From contig DEKJ01000047.1 of the NCBI GenBank assembly GCA_002353825.1, positions 1-59,603 on the forward strand: a DNA stretch of 59,603 nucleotides, read 5' to 3'. Positions within the stretch are counted from its first letter, which is position 1; every line of letters begins with the position of its first letter. Origin of the DNA: Prevotella sp. UBA2725. Its GTDB lineage: Bacteria; Bacteroidota; Bacteroidia; Bacteroidales; Bacteroidaceae. A model generated the notes under the pieces. It saw nothing but the letters and a program-made list of their open reading frames with translations. It had not been told where the DNA came from and searched no databases. A program made the position numbers and the translations under genes. Below, piece by piece: positions 32,621 through 41,558 of this stretch.

Positions 32621-33883
32621 TCAACCAATTGCTTCTATCAGCAGCCAAATATTTAGCACTGTGACGAGCGTAGCCAATCCATAGAGGAAGATGCTGTTCC
32701 ACTTCTTGTTCGCATATTTACCCATGACGCGCTTTGAGGATGTGAGACTCACTTGAAGGAACACGGTGAACGGCAACTGGATAGAGAGGAACATCTGCGA
32801 ATAGAGCAAGCCTTGGAAGGGGTTGCCGATGACGAAGATGAGAAGCAAGGCGATACCTAATGATAAGAGTATTCCAACTACAGAGTGTGTATCTTTTACG
32901 TTGTACGATTCATGGAAGAGGCCGGAAAAGATACTACCTGCAGCCATACCGCTCGTGATGGTGCTCGACAAGCCAGCGAGCAACAGGGCGATAGCAAAGA
33001 TGTTTGCGGCGTTGTTGCCAAGGAGCGGCTGCAGCATGGCTTGAGCCTGAGAGAGTTCCTCGACGTGGGTGCCATGCTCATAGAAAGTGGACGCAGCAAG
33101 AATGATCATTGCTGAGTTGATGGCCCAGCCAACGAGCATAGAGAAGAGCGTATCGAAAAACTCATATTTGAGCATATGTTGGATACGAGCGTCTCCTTCG
33201 AGATTGATCTCACGGCTCTGCACAATCTCAGAGTGAAGGAAGAGATTGTGAGGCATGACGACGGCTCCAAGCACGCTCATTATGACAAGCAATGAGCCTT
33301 GTGGCACCGAAGGTACGAAGGCACAGAAGACTGCTGATTTCCAGTCGACATGTACAAGAAACAGTTCATAGATAAATGAGAGCCCGATGATCGACACGAA
33401 CCCAATAACTGCCCGCTCGATACGCTTGTAGCCATTGGTAAAGAGCATGATGAGCACTGCTGCTGTCGTCAGAATAGCACCCATGGGGATGCTCATGCCA
33501 AAGAGCATCTGCAAGGCGATAGCTCCACCGAGAATCTCAGCCAGAGAAGTGGAAATGGAAGCCAAGAATGCGGTGATGACAATTGGTCTGCCGACCCACT
33601 TCGGTGCATATTTGACAGCCGCCTCACTCAGACACAGACCCGTGACGATACCCAGGTGAGCCACATTGTGCTGCAAGGCAATCAACATGATGGTGGAGAG
33701 CGTCACGACCCAGAGAAGCAGATAGCCATACTCAGAGCCCGCGGCGAAGTTCGTGGCCCAGTTGCCAGGATCAATGAATCCTACCGTGACCAACAGGCCC
33801 GGGCCGATGTATTTGAAGATATCCAAGGCGCCTAGGACGTGTGGGTGGTCCTTACGCTCCAGTTCTTTAATGAGGTTCCACAT
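32621..33883 (-). CDS. Nramp family divalent metal transporter
   Basis: An inner-membrane H+-coupled Mn2+/Fe2+ transporter, 420 residues with 11 or so helices. The two metal-site motifs are intact: GFIDPGNWATN in helix 1 (near 37-47) and VVMPHNLFLHSEIVQSR in helix 6 (near 211-227, with the metal-coordinating Met). These argue for a transition-metal rather than a Mg2+-type member. A TATCTTTG -7 element (minus, 33913-33920) lies about 30 bases upstream. The kdsC-like gene follows 36 bases downstream on the same strand. Confidence 0.93.
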   Translation of the reverse strand: MWNLIKELERKDHPHVLGALDIFKYIGPGLLVTVGFIDPGNWATNFAAGSEYGYLLLWVVTLSTIMLIALQHNVAHLGIVTGLCLSEAAVKYAPKWVGRPIVITAFLASISTSLAEILGGAIALQMLFGMSIPMGAILTTAAVLIMLFTNGYKRIERAVIGFVSIIGLSFIYELFLVHVDWKSAVFCAFVPSVPQGSLLVIMSVLGAVVMPHNLFLHSEIVQSREINLEGDARIQHMLKYEFFDTLFSMLVGWAINSAMIILAASTFYEHGTHVEELSQAQAMLQPLLGNNAANIFAIALLLAGLSSTITSGMAAGSIFSGLFHESYNVKDTHSVVGILLSLGIALLLIFVIGNPFQGLLYSQMFLSIQLPFTVFLQVSLTSSKRVMGKYANKKWNSIFLYGLATLVTVLNIWLLIEAIG

Positions 33884-34016
33884 ATTTTATTTATATGTAA
33901 TTATTTCAGTGCAAAGATACGATAATTTAGTCAATATCTCTGAAGAATATCGAAATTATTGTGATTACAAATTATTATTTTCTTATTGCAATTTGAAAAA
34001 TATTTCTATAAAACGC

Positions 34017-34046
34017 TTGCAGATTAATTATAAATGAGTAACTTTG
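34017..34046 (+). promoter_or_regulatory. Promoter for asnA
   Basis: TTG (34017-34019), 19 bases, then TAACTTTG (34039-34046). The ATG at 34086 is 40 bases downstream; an earlier in-frame codon at 34044 lies inside the promoter and is rejected. Confidence 0.8.
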
Positions 34047-34085
34047 CTTACCGAAACAAGAAATAAGAAACAAAATAATAAATTT

Positions 34086-35123
34086 ATGAGTCATTTAATC
34101 AAGCCCATCGGCTACAAGACGCTCTTGGACCGCCAGCAGACGGAACATGGCATCAAGATGATCAAGGAGTTCTTTCAGCAGAACCTCTCAACCGAACTTC
34201 GCCTGAGTCGTGCTACGGCTCCGCTTTTCGTGCTCAAAGGATTAGGAATCAACGACGACCTGAATGGTGTTGAGCGTCCTGTGACGTTTCCCATCAAGGA
34301 CATGAACGAAGCAAAGGCTGAGGTCGTGCACTCTTTGGCTAAGTGGAAACGTCTCACCCTTGCTAAGTTCGGTGTGGAGCCTGGCTATGGCATCTATACG
34401 GATATGAATGCTATCCGTGCCGATGAAGAGCTCGATAATCTCCATTCTCTCTATGTAGACCAGTGGGACTGGGAGGCTGTCATCACGCGTGAAGAGCGTA
34501 CCATCGCTTTCTTGGAGGATGTAGTTCGCCGTATCTACAGTGCTATTCTCCGTACGGAGTTCCTCGCATGCGAGAACTTCCCGCAGCTTAAGCCATTCCT
34601 CCCTCGTGAGATTCATTTCATCCACTCTCAGGATCTGCTTGATATGTATCCTGATAAGACCCCGCATGAGCGTGAGGATGCTATCTGCAAAAAGTATGGA
34701 GCCGTGTTCGTTGAAGGTATTGGCGGTAAGCTCTCCGACGGTAAGAAACATGACGGACGTGCTCCGGACTATGATGACTGGTCAACGATTGCTGAGAATG
34801 GCAAGGCTGGCCTCAATGGTGATATTCTTATCTGGTATCCTGTTCTCGGTCGTTCCTTTGAGCTCAGCTCTATGGGTATTCGTGTGGACAAAGAGAGTCT
34901 GCTTCGCCAGTTGAAGATTGAGCATCAGGAAGAGCGTGAGAAACTCTACTTCCACCAGCAGTTGCTCAACGGCAAGTTGCCGCTCAGCATTGGTGGTGGT
35001 ATTGGTCAGAGCCGTCTCTGCATGGTAATGCTCCACAAAGCGCATATTGGTGAGATTCAGGCAAGTATCTGGCCTGAGGACATGCGTAAGGAATGTGCTG
35101 AGCTTGGCATGCCACTCATATAA
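34086..35123 (+). CDS. asnA: Aspartate-ammonia ligase (asparagine synthetase A)
   Basis: Makes asparagine from aspartate, ammonia and ATP. The 345-residue enzyme is related to class II aminoacyl-tRNA synthetases. Characteristic stretches are GYGIYTDMNAIRADEELDN near 113-131, SLYVDQWDWEAVI near 135, DYDDWSTIAENGKAGLNGD near 235 and the class II motif 3-like GGGIGQSRLCMVML near 304-317. It is transcribed alone from its own promoter and ends at a terminator shared with dnaX. Confidence 0.96.
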   Translation: MSHLIKPIGYKTLLDRQQTEHGIKMIKEFFQQNLSTELRLSRATAPLFVLKGLGINDDLNGVERPVTFPIKDMNEAKAEVVHSLAKWKRLTLAKFGVEPGYGIYTDMNAIRADEELDNLHSLYVDQWDWEAVITREERTIAFLEDVVRRIYSAILRTEFLACENFPQLKPFLPREIHFIHSQDLLDMYPDKTPHEREDAICKKYGAVFVEGIGGKLSDGKKHDGRAPDYDDWSTIAENGKAGLNGDILIWYPVLGRSFELSSMGIRVDKESLLRQLKIEHQEEREKLYFHQQLLNGKLPLSIGGGIGQSRLCMVMLHKAHIGEIQASIWPEDMRKECAELGMPLI

Positions 35124-35160
35124 TTGCGCTTCGCTAAAGATTAAAGAAGAAAGAATAAAG

Positions 35161-35200
35161 AAAACAGTGAACGAGAATAATTCATCGTTCACTGTTTTTT
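35161..35200. terminator. Bidirectional terminator between asnA and dnaX
   Basis: AAAACAGTGAACGA and TCGTTCACTGTTTTTT form a 12-bp perfect stem with a 10-base loop, A-rich on one side and T-rich on the other, so it can end both convergent transcripts. Confidence 0.92.
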
Positions 35201-35232
35201 ATGCTTATATGTCGTTAAGTTTACTTCTTGAA

Positions 35233-37071
35233 TTAACTTAATTCCAGCCCGAGCCCCACTCTCAGTTTTTCGATGGCGGGGTTTTGCTTTCTCAAGGCAT
35301 CAAACACTTCGAGCTTCGTCAGCGCACGTTGGTTCTCGTCCTGTTTGGCAAGGCGAGGGGTAAACTCAATGAGGGTGTTATGTAACTTCGTGCGCATCGT
35401 GGCGCGGATGTTGCGGCTGATGGCATTGATCTGATCAAGCAGAAGTTTATTATCGACGACAACTTCTATATTAGGATAGTCAGTGATAGCCGGTACAAGG
35501 TTCTTCATTCGCGCAGCCAATCCAACGAACTTCTGCGGCATACGGTTGCACATGGCCGTCCATTCGCGGATGAGATCATCGTCCGTAAATTGAGCTTCCG
35601 GTTTACTGGCTGCTACCTTCTTGGCCTCAGCTTCGTCTACCTTGACAGCCTCGGTGACATCGTTCGTCTTCGGTTTCCGTCTGAGATCATCGAAGGTCAT
35701 TCCGATGTTCTTCAGATGGAATGTGACTCCACTCTTTAATGGTCCTACGGTTGCTGTCTTAGGCTTGTATTCTTCTGATACAGACTCTTTTGCATTCGTA
35801 GGCTCATCTTTCTGTTCAGCCTTTGTTGGAGCAATCTTAACGGTCTTATGTGTAGCAAGGGTCCGTGCAGTCCCGGTCACCTGCATAGCCGGTTTAGGCT
35901 GCACCACATTGTTTTTCTTAAACAGGGATTTCAAGCGCATAGGGCTACGCCCACCAGCCGGCACATCAGCATCCTCCGGCTGCGTGATCTGTGCCACACG
36001 GATGAGTGTGAGTTCCACCAAGAGTCGTTTGTTACTGCTCTGGCGATACTGTACATCACACTCGTTGAGGATACGTAGTGCCTTATAAAGGAAAGGAAGC
36101 GGACATTTCTTTGCCTGCTCTTTATATTTCTCCCGCTGACCCTCACTCACTTCCAGAAGAGGAAGAGTCTGCTCATCCTTTGCCATCATCACATTGCGAA
36201 CATGGGATGCAAGTCCATTGATGACATTACTTCCATCGAAACCGTGCTGAATGATATTGTCGAGCAATACCATGATATCAGCAGCTTTGTTTTCAAGCGA
36301 GAGGTCAATAATCTTGAAGTAGTTGTCTACATCCAGGACATTGAGATCCTGCAGTACTTTGTCATATGTGATATGGCCCTGGCAGAAACTCGATACCTGA
36401 TCGAAGATGGACAAGGCATCGCGCATTCCGCCATCAGCCTTTTCAGCTATGACGTTGAGCGCCTCATCCTCATAGGTGATGCCTTCCTTTCCAGCGACCA
36501 TCTCAAGATGATGGATGATCTCGGGAACGGTCATGCGTTCGAAGTCATAGATCTGACAGCGGGAGAGAATCGTAGGCAGAATCTTGTTCTTCTCCGTAGT
36601 GGCAAGAATAAAGATCACGTGTGCTGGCGGTTCCTCCAGTGTCTTGAGGAATGCATTGAATGCTGCCTGGGAGAGCATATGGACCTCATCGATGATGAAA
36701 ACCTTATATTTGCCGGTCTGTGGAGGGATGAGTGTCTGCTCCATGAGCGTCTTGATATTCTCTACAGAATTGTTGCTGGCGGCATCGAGCTCGAAGATGT
36801 TCATGGAACGACCTTCGTTGAAAGCACGGCAACTCTCACACTCGTTACAAGCTTCCCCATCCTGAGTAGGGTTCTCACAGTTGATGGCCTTGGCAAAAAT
36901 ACGAGCACAAGTAGTCTTTCCTACGCCACGAGGACCGCAGAAGAGATAAGCATGTGCAAGTTTTCCCGACTTCACAGCGTTCTTCAGCGTCGTGGTCAGA
37001 GCATCCTGACCAACTACGGAGGAGAAAGTCATTGGCCTGTATTTCCTTGCGGAAACAATATAGTTGTCCAT
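35233..37071 (-). CDS. dnaX: DNA polymerase III subunit gamma/tau
   Basis: The clamp-loader ATPase and polymerase organiser, 612 residues. The N-terminal AAA+ domain has Walker A CGPRGVGKTTCARIF near 46-60, a four-Cys zinc module (CENPTQDGEACNECESC, near 69-85), Walker B VFIIDEVHML and sensor 1 ATTEKNKILPTILSRCQ. Domain III reaches to about 365. A long, charged and variable tau-like C-terminal part follows (to 612). No slippery A-run encoding a programmed gamma form was recognised. A TAAGTTTG -7 element (minus, 37112-37119) lies upstream. Confidence 0.95.
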   Translation of the reverse strand: MDNYIVSARKYRPMTFSSVVGQDALTTTLKNAVKSGKLAHAYLFCGPRGVGKTTCARIFAKAINCENPTQDGEACNECESCRAFNEGRSMNIFELDAASNNSVENIKTLMEQTLIPPQTGKYKVFIIDEVHMLSQAAFNAFLKTLEEPPAHVIFILATTEKNKILPTILSRCQIYDFERMTVPEIIHHLEMVAGKEGITYEDEALNVIAEKADGGMRDALSIFDQVSSFCQGHITYDKVLQDLNVLDVDNYFKIIDLSLENKAADIMVLLDNIIQHGFDGSNVINGLASHVRNVMMAKDEQTLPLLEVSEGQREKYKEQAKKCPLPFLYKALRILNECDVQYRQSSNKRLLVELTLIRVAQITQPEDADVPAGGRSPMRLKSLFKKNNVVQPKPAMQVTGTARTLATHKTVKIAPTKAEQKDEPTNAKESVSEEYKPKTATVGPLKSGVTFHLKNIGMTFDDLRRKPKTNDVTEAVKVDEAEAKKVAASKPEAQFTDDDLIREWTAMCNRMPQKFVGLAARMKNLVPAITDYPNIEVVVDNKLLLDQINAISRNIRATMRTKLHNTLIEFTPRLAKQDENQRALTKLEVFDALRKQNPAIEKLRVGLGLELS

Positions 37072-37173
37072 AGAATAGTTTGTATGAATTCGATAATATT
37101 TAAAGTGATTGCAAACTTACACAAAAATAACGAGAATCGGGATTAATAGAAGAAAAATATTAGAAATAAAAAA

Positions 37174-37200
37174 GCGTTGCCTTCTATAGAAAGCAACGCC
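37174..37200 (-). terminator. Rho-independent terminator of rpsP
   Basis: On the minus strand GGCGTTGC and GCAACGC pair around a 12-base loop that can extend the stem, followed by TTTTTT. It lies about 30 bases after the rpsP stop. Confidence 0.88.
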
Positions 37201-37228
37201 TTGTAAAATTTTAATCTCAACTGTTGAC

Positions 37229-37789
37229 TTATGCCTCTGCGGGAGCCTCAGTAGCCTCTGCAGCAGGTGCCTCAGCGTTCTCGCCCTCAGCAGCCTTAGC
37301 AGCCTCAGCCTCTGCCTTTGCAGCAGCCTCAGCAGCCTTCTTGTCAGCCACCTTCTTAGCGATAGCCTCGTTGACCTTCTTCTCGGCATCGAGAGCCTTA
37401 GCAGCAGCCTCCTGACGGCTCTTGCTCTGAGCGTCCTTAGCAGCTGTGAGCTTCTGCTCTTTAGCGGTCTTCCAAGCGTCGAACTTCTGCTGGCAAGCAG
37501 CCTCGTCGAATGCGCCCTTCTTCACGCCGCCGCGAAGATGCTTCATCATGTACACACCCTCACCCTTCAGGATGGTGCGGACAGTGTCTGTAGGCTGTGC
37601 ACCTGTCTCTACCCAGTAGAGGGCACGGTCGAAATTCAAATCTACGGTAGCAGGATTGGTGTTGGGATTGAATGTACCAATCTTCTCGATAAACTTACCA
37701 TCACGTGGTGCTCTCACGTCAGCGATCACAATTCTGTAAACTGCGTAGCCCTTGTGGCCGCCGCGCTGCAATCTGATTTTTGTTGCCAT
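37229..37789 (-). CDS. rpsP: 30S ribosomal protein S16 with an Ala-rich C-terminal extension
   Basis: Residues 1-80 are a normal S16 (start MATKIRLQRGGHKGYAVYRI, then PRDGKFIEKIGTFNPNTNP and YWVETGAQPTDTVRTIL). The remaining 100 residues are rich in Ala, Lys and Glu (for example KKVADKKAAEAAAKAEAEAA) and are predicted helical. S16 in most bacteria ends near residue 80-90; such tails are known in Bacteroidota, and their role is not known to me. The gene has a full promoter 62 bases upstream and its own terminator, so it appears monocistronic. Confidence 0.95.
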   Translation of the reverse strand: MATKIRLQRGGHKGYAVYRIVIADVRAPRDGKFIEKIGTFNPNTNPATVDLNFDRALYWVETGAQPTDTVRTILKGEGVYMMKHLRGGVKKGAFDEAACQQKFDAWKTAKEQKLTAAKDAQSKSRQEAAAKALDAEKKVNEAIAKKVADKKAAEAAAKAEAEAAKAAEGENAEAPAAEATEAPAEA

Positions 37790-37850
37790 TTTTTGTTATA
37801 AAACTAATTAAAGGTTTGAATTTTATGCTGCCATCTCGTGACAGCGGGTG

Positions 37851-37881
37851 CAAAGTTACTGCTTTTTCCTTTATCCACAAA
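37851..37881 (-). promoter_or_regulatory. Promoter for rpsP
   Basis: On the minus strand TTTG (37878-37881), 19 bases, then TAACTTTG (37851-37858): a full match. The leader before the ATG is about 55 bases and contains a GCTGCCATC.../...GACAGC partial dyad that could form a small hairpin. Confidence 0.85.
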
Positions 37882-38031
37882 GAGTTACACCTTTATTTTT
37901 ATTATTTTTGTGTTCTTTGTGTCTTTCGTGGATAAAAAGTGGGCTCACGACATCACGTCGGAAGCCCACACAACACAAACACAAAATTGCGGGAAAGACC
38001 CGCTGTATATTATTGTAAGAGAGATTATGCT

Positions 38032-39075
38032 TTACATCACTCCGTCTTCACGAAGCTTCAGCTGCCACTTCCACGCGGAGCGCATCACATCGTCGAGCGG
38101 TGTCTCAGCTTTCCAGCCCAGCTCTTTGTTGGCCTTTGTGCAGTCTCCCCAGATCTTCTCGATATCACCCTCACGACGAGGTCCATACTTCCAGTTAAGC
38201 TTTACGCCAGTAGCCTTCTCGAATGTCTCAACAATTTCCAGCGTGGAGTTGCCGTGACCGGTGCCGATGTTGAAGTAGTCGATAACAGGGCTGTCCTCAT
38301 CATCGAGCACACGACGCATAGCAGCCACATGAGCCTTAGCCAGGTCTACCACATAGATGTAGTCGCGGATGCAGGTGCCATCAGGTGTATTGTAATCGTT
38401 ACCGAAGATCGTCAACTGCTTGCGAATGCCGATAGCTGTCTGTGTGACGTAAGGAATGAGGTTGTTGGGCACGCCGTTAGGCAGCTCGCCGATGAGAGCG
38501 GAAGGGTGTGCACCGATTGGGTTGAAATATCTCAGGATGATACTCTTGATAGGAGCACCACTGTGGATATAATCGTGGATGATCTGCTCGTTGATCTCCT
38601 TCGTGTTACCATAAGGAGAGGTGGCCTTCTGGTGAGGAGCAGTCTCTGTCACAGGGAGGTTCTCCGGTTTCGGCTGGCCATAGACGGTGCAGCTCGAAGA
38701 GAAGATGATACCCTTCACATTATATTTAGGCATCAACTCCAAAAGGTTGATAAGCGACGTGATGTTGTTGCGATAGTAGAGCAACGGCTTCTGCACGCTC
38801 TCACCTACAGCCTTGCTGGCAGCAAAATGGATGATACCTTCAATATCAGGATATTTCTTGAATACATTCTCCGTGGCTTCTTTGTCACGCAAGTCAACCT
38901 TCTCAAATGCGGGACGTACGCCTGTGATTTTCTCAATGCCGTTGAGTACTTCAATCTTGGAATTGGATAAGTCATCGACAATCACAACTTTGTAACCAGC
39001 CTCAATCAGTTCCACAGATGTGTGGGAACCGATAAAGCCCGTACCTCCAGTAACAAGGATGGTCTGTTTCATCAC
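38032..39075 (-). CDS. galE: UDP-glucose 4-epimerase
   Basis: Interconverts UDP-glucose and UDP-galactose (extended SDR). In the 347 residues: the NAD motif GGTGFIGSHTSVEL at 10-23, FAASKAVGESV, the catalytic Ser in IFSSSCTVYG, the catalytic YxxxK in SPYGNTKEIN and FNPIGAHPSALIGE. The last is a GalE feature near the sugar-binding site. It is divergent from the carboxylase operon, and their promoters are close together in the 185-base intergenic region. Confidence 0.95.
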   Translation of the reverse strand: MMKQTILVTGGTGFIGSHTSVELIEAGYKVVIVDDLSNSKIEVLNGIEKITGVRPAFEKVDLRDKEATENVFKKYPDIEGIIHFAASKAVGESVQKPLLYYRNNITSLINLLELMPKYNVKGIIFSSSCTVYGQPKPENLPVTETAPHQKATSPYGNTKEINEQIIHDYIHSGAPIKSIILRYFNPIGAHPSALIGELPNGVPNNLIPYVTQTAIGIRKQLTIFGNDYNTPDGTCIRDYIYVVDLAKAHVAAMRRVLDDEDSPVIDYFNIGTGHGNSTLEIVETFEKATGVKLNWKYGPRREGDIEKIWGDCTKANKELGWKAETPLDDVMRSAWKWQLKLREDGVM

Positions 39076-39118
39076 ATTATTATATTTAAGAATTAAAAGT
39101 TTTTCTTTATTTCGCCCA

Positions 39119-39148
39119 CAAAGATACTTAATTTTCTTCTATCAGCAA
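39119..39148 (-). promoter_or_regulatory. Promoter for galE
   Basis: On the minus strand TTG (39146-39148), 19 bases, then TATCTTTG (39119-39126), about 44 bases before the ATG. Confidence 0.78.
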
Positions 39149-39169
39149 GCGTTTGGCGGAAAAAATTAC

Positions 39170-39177
39170 TAACTTTG
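39170..39177 (+). promoter_or_regulatory. -7 element for the carboxylase operon
   Basis: TAACTTTG is an exact -7 match, 83 bases before the ATG at 39261. The nearest TTTG (39152-39155) is only 14 bases upstream, shorter than usual, and almost touches the galE -33 box. Confidence 0.6.
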
Positions 39178-39260
39178 CACAAAAATTGCGGCGATGGTGA
39201 AAATCGTCATAACAATGCAATAGTAGTTCATAACAATAAAAGATATTAATATAGAAAATT

Positions 39261-40826
39261 ATGAGCATTCAAACTGAGAAAATCAAGGAGCTTGTAGCTA
39301 AGCGTGAGCAAGCCCGTCTTGGTGGTGGACAGAAGGCTATCGACAAGCAGCATGCCCGTGGCAAGTACACAGCCCGCGAGCGCATCGAGATGCTTGTAGA
39401 TAAGGACTCTTTCGAAGAGTACGATATGTTCAAGCTTCACCGTTGCCATAACTTCGGCATGGAGAAGAAGCAGTTCCTCGGCGACGGTGTCGTAGCTGGT
39501 TCCGCTACTATTGACGGTCGTCTCGTTTATGTCTATGCCCAAGACTTCACTGTTAACGGTGGCTCTCTCTCTGAGACCATGGCCCAGAAGATCTGCAAGG
39601 TTATGGATATGGCTATGCAGAACGGTGCTCCTGTCATCTGCATGAATGATAGTGGTGGCGCACGTATTCAGGAGGGCATCTCTGCTCTCGCTGGCTACGG
39701 TGAGATCTTCGAGCGTAATATCCTTGCTTCAGGTGTCATTCCTCAAATCTCCATGATTCTCGGTCCATGCGCAGGTGGTGCCGTCTACTCCCCTGCCCTC
39801 ACCGACTTCATCCTGATGACCGAAGGCACAAGCTATATGTTCCTTACGGGTCCGAAGGTGGTGAAGACCGTTACCGGCGAGGATATTGACTCAGAGCATC
39901 TCGGTGGTGCCAGCGTACATGCCAGCAAGAGCGGCGTAACGAGCTTCACGGCTAAGACAGAGGAGGATGCCATGAAGATGATCAAGAAGCTTCTGAGCTA
40001 TATTCCTTCCAACAACACAGAAGAAGCTCCGCGTGTGGAGTGCACTGATCCGGTTGACCGTAAGGAAGACTCGCTCAACGAGATTCTGCCCGATGACCCC
40101 AACAAGGCATACGATATGTACAAGGTCATCACAGCTATCACTGACAACGGAGAGTTCTTTGAGGTACAGCCTAAGTTTGCCAAGAATATTATTACCGGTT
40201 TCGCTCGCTTCAATGGTCAGAGCGTAGGTATCGTAGCTAACCAGCCATCTGCATATGCTGGTGTGCTTGATGTGAACGCTTCTCGTAAGGGCGCTCGCTT
40301 CGTTCGCTTCTGCGATGCATTCAATATTCCTATCGTATCTCTTGTCGATGTTCCAGGATTCCTTCCCGGTACAGGTCAGGAGTACAATGCCGTTATCCTG
40401 CATGGTGCTCAGCTGCTCTATGCTTATGGTGAGGCTACAGTGCCAAAGATTACAATCACACTGAGAAAGAGCTACGGTGGTAGTCATATCGTCATGGGGT
40501 GCAAGCAGCTTCGCGCAGACCTCAACTTTGCTTGGCCTACAGCCGAGATCGCTGTGATGGGTGCAAGTGGTGCCGTGGCAGTGCTCTGTGGCAAAGAGGC
40601 AAAGAAGATCAAGGAGGAAGGCGGCGATGCCAAGGCTTTCCTTGCTGAGAAAGAGGATGAGTACACGAAAACCTTCGCTAATCCTTATCAGGCTGCTCAG
40701 TTCGGCTATATCGATGATGTCATCGAGCCGCGTAACACGCGTTTCCGCATCTGCCGTGGCTTGGCACAGCTGGCTCATAAGCGTCAGTCACTGCCTGCAA
40801 AGAAACATGGCTGCATGCCCATGTAA
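39261..40826 (+). CDS. Acyl-CoA carboxylase carboxyltransferase / methylmalonyl-CoA decarboxylase alpha subunit
   Basis: A biotin-dependent carboxyltransferase of 521 residues with two crotonase-like halves. It starts with KIKELVAKREQARLGGGQKA and holds ARERIEMLVD, GGARIQEGISALAGYGEIF, GPCAGGAVYSPALTDF, and the C-terminal half VPGFLPGTGQEYNAVILHGAQ and KSYGGSHIVMG. It matches the PccB/MmdA group acting on propionyl- or methylmalonyl-CoA. The gene is followed by a 52-residue protein and a biotin carrier, but the membrane beta subunit of Na+-pumping decarboxylases is not in this operon. The exact reaction (carboxylase or decarboxylase) depends on partners encoded elsewhere. Confidence 0.92.
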   Translation: MSIQTEKIKELVAKREQARLGGGQKAIDKQHARGKYTARERIEMLVDKDSFEEYDMFKLHRCHNFGMEKKQFLGDGVVAGSATIDGRLVYVYAQDFTVNGGSLSETMAQKICKVMDMAMQNGAPVICMNDSGGARIQEGISALAGYGEIFERNILASGVIPQISMILGPCAGGAVYSPALTDFILMTEGTSYMFLTGPKVVKTVTGEDIDSEHLGGASVHASKSGVTSFTAKTEEDAMKMIKKLLSYIPSNNTEEAPRVECTDPVDRKEDSLNEILPDDPNKAYDMYKVITAITDNGEFFEVQPKFAKNIITGFARFNGQSVGIVANQPSAYAGVLDVNASRKGARFVRFCDAFNIPIVSLVDVPGFLPGTGQEYNAVILHGAQLLYAYGEATVPKITITLRKSYGGSHIVMGCKQLRADLNFAWPTAEIAVMGASGAVAVLCGKEAKKIKEEGGDAKAFLAEKEDEYTKTFANPYQAAQFGYIDDVIEPRNTRFRICRGLAQLAHKRQSLPAKKHGCMPM

Positions 40827-40835
40827 AATTGAAAT

Positions 40836-40994
40836 ATGGAAAAAATGGATAAGAACATATATGCGGCTATTGCCATGGCTATCTTCGAGTTCCAGGGCAA
40901 TAATGTACACGACAAAGAGCCGGGCATCATCACAATCAAGCCTAAGCAGACACTGTGGGATGCCAAGCAGCTTTCATTCACCGCGAAACCATAA
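40836..40994 (+). CDS. Small 52-residue carboxylase-associated subunit (epsilon/OadG-like)
   Basis: The frame starts MEKMDKNIYAAIAMAIFEFQ, continues with GNNVHDKEPGIITIKPKQTL and ends WDAKQLSFTAKP. It begins nine bases after the carboxyltransferase stop and ends 19 bases before the biotin carrier gene. Small proteins with the pattern YAAIAMAL-EF-VHD-E-GI-TI-P occur in the same place in Bacteroidota and Clostridia carboxylase operons, and resemble the epsilon subunit of methylmalonyl-CoA decarboxylase. It has no membrane segment, unlike OadG/MmdD. The likely job is to hold the carrier and transferase together. Confidence 0.8.
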   Translation: MEKMDKNIYAAIAMAIFEFQGNNVHDKEPGIITIKPKQTLWDAKQLSFTAKP

Positions 40995-41013
40995 CAAGCT
41001 TAACATTAAGAAG

Positions 41014-41442
41014 ATGAAGCAGTTTAAATATACTATAGACGGCAAGGACTATGAGGTCGAGATCGTTGACATCAACGAGGAGACGAATGTCGCCAACGTG
41101 AAAGTTAACGGAGAAGAGTTCGAAGTGGGCATGGAGAAGCCTGCAGAGGAAGAGAAGCCTAAGGTAACGCTTGGTAAGCCTGTTGCTGAAGACAACGAGG
41201 AGGCTGCTCCTGCAGCCAATGTCAACACAGCCAATGCTATCAAGGCTCCGCTGCCGGGTACCATCACATCCATCAACGTGAAGGTCGGCGATGAGGTTAA
41301 GGCTGGTGACACGTTGCTCGTGCTCGAAGCTATGAAGATGGCCAACAATATCGAGGCAGAGAAAGACGGCAAGGTAACGGCTGTCTGCGTTAAAGAAGGC
41401 CAGAGCGTTATGGAGGATGATGCTCTCGTTGTGGTAGAGTAA
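41014..41442 (+). CDS. Biotin carboxyl carrier subunit
   Basis: A 142-residue protein: an N-terminal beta-rich part (MKQFKYTIDGKDYEVEIVDI, 1-40), an Ala/Pro/Glu linker and a C-terminal biotinyl domain (about 75-142). The biotin acceptor is Lys108 in LEAMKMAN, preceded by the usual APLPGTITSINVKVGDEV. The start was chosen at ATG 41014, because the frame upstream runs through the carboxyltransferase gene. It is the last gene of the operon, 26 bases before a strong terminator. Confidence 0.94.
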   Translation: MKQFKYTIDGKDYEVEIVDINEETNVANVKVNGEEFEVGMEKPAEEEKPKVTLGKPVAEDNEEAAPAANVNTANAIKAPLPGTITSINVKVGDEVKAGDTLLVLEAMKMANNIEAEKDGKVTAVCVKEGQSVMEDDALVVVE

Positions 41443-41467
41443 TATTCTCCCAATAATAAACAAAAAT

Positions 41468-41506
41468 GCCCGGTTTTGTGTGAAATCATGCAAAATCGGG
41501 CGTTTT
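41468..41506 (+). terminator. Terminator of the carboxylase operon
   Basis: GCCCGGTTTTG (41468-41478) pairs with CAAAATCGGGC (41491-41501) with one G-T pair, and a short TTTT follows. It lies 26 bases after the biotin carrier stop. Confidence 0.85.
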
Positions 41507-41521
41507 GTCGTATTTTATTAG

Positions 41522-41529
41522 TACCTTTG
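41522..41529 (+). promoter_or_regulatory. -7 element for the GT5 gene
   Basis: TACCTTTG is an exact -7 match 30 bases before the ATG at 41559. The preceding TTTG is 14 bases away and lies in the T-run of the terminator, so the -33 part is uncertain. Confidence 0.6.
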
Positions 41530-41558
41530 CACACAAACACAATTAGAATAAAATCATA

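Noticed and set aside
37939..38970. A 343-codon plus-strand frame opposite galE
   Set aside because: It mirrors the galE codons. GalE has all its motifs, and no promoter serves the opposite frame.
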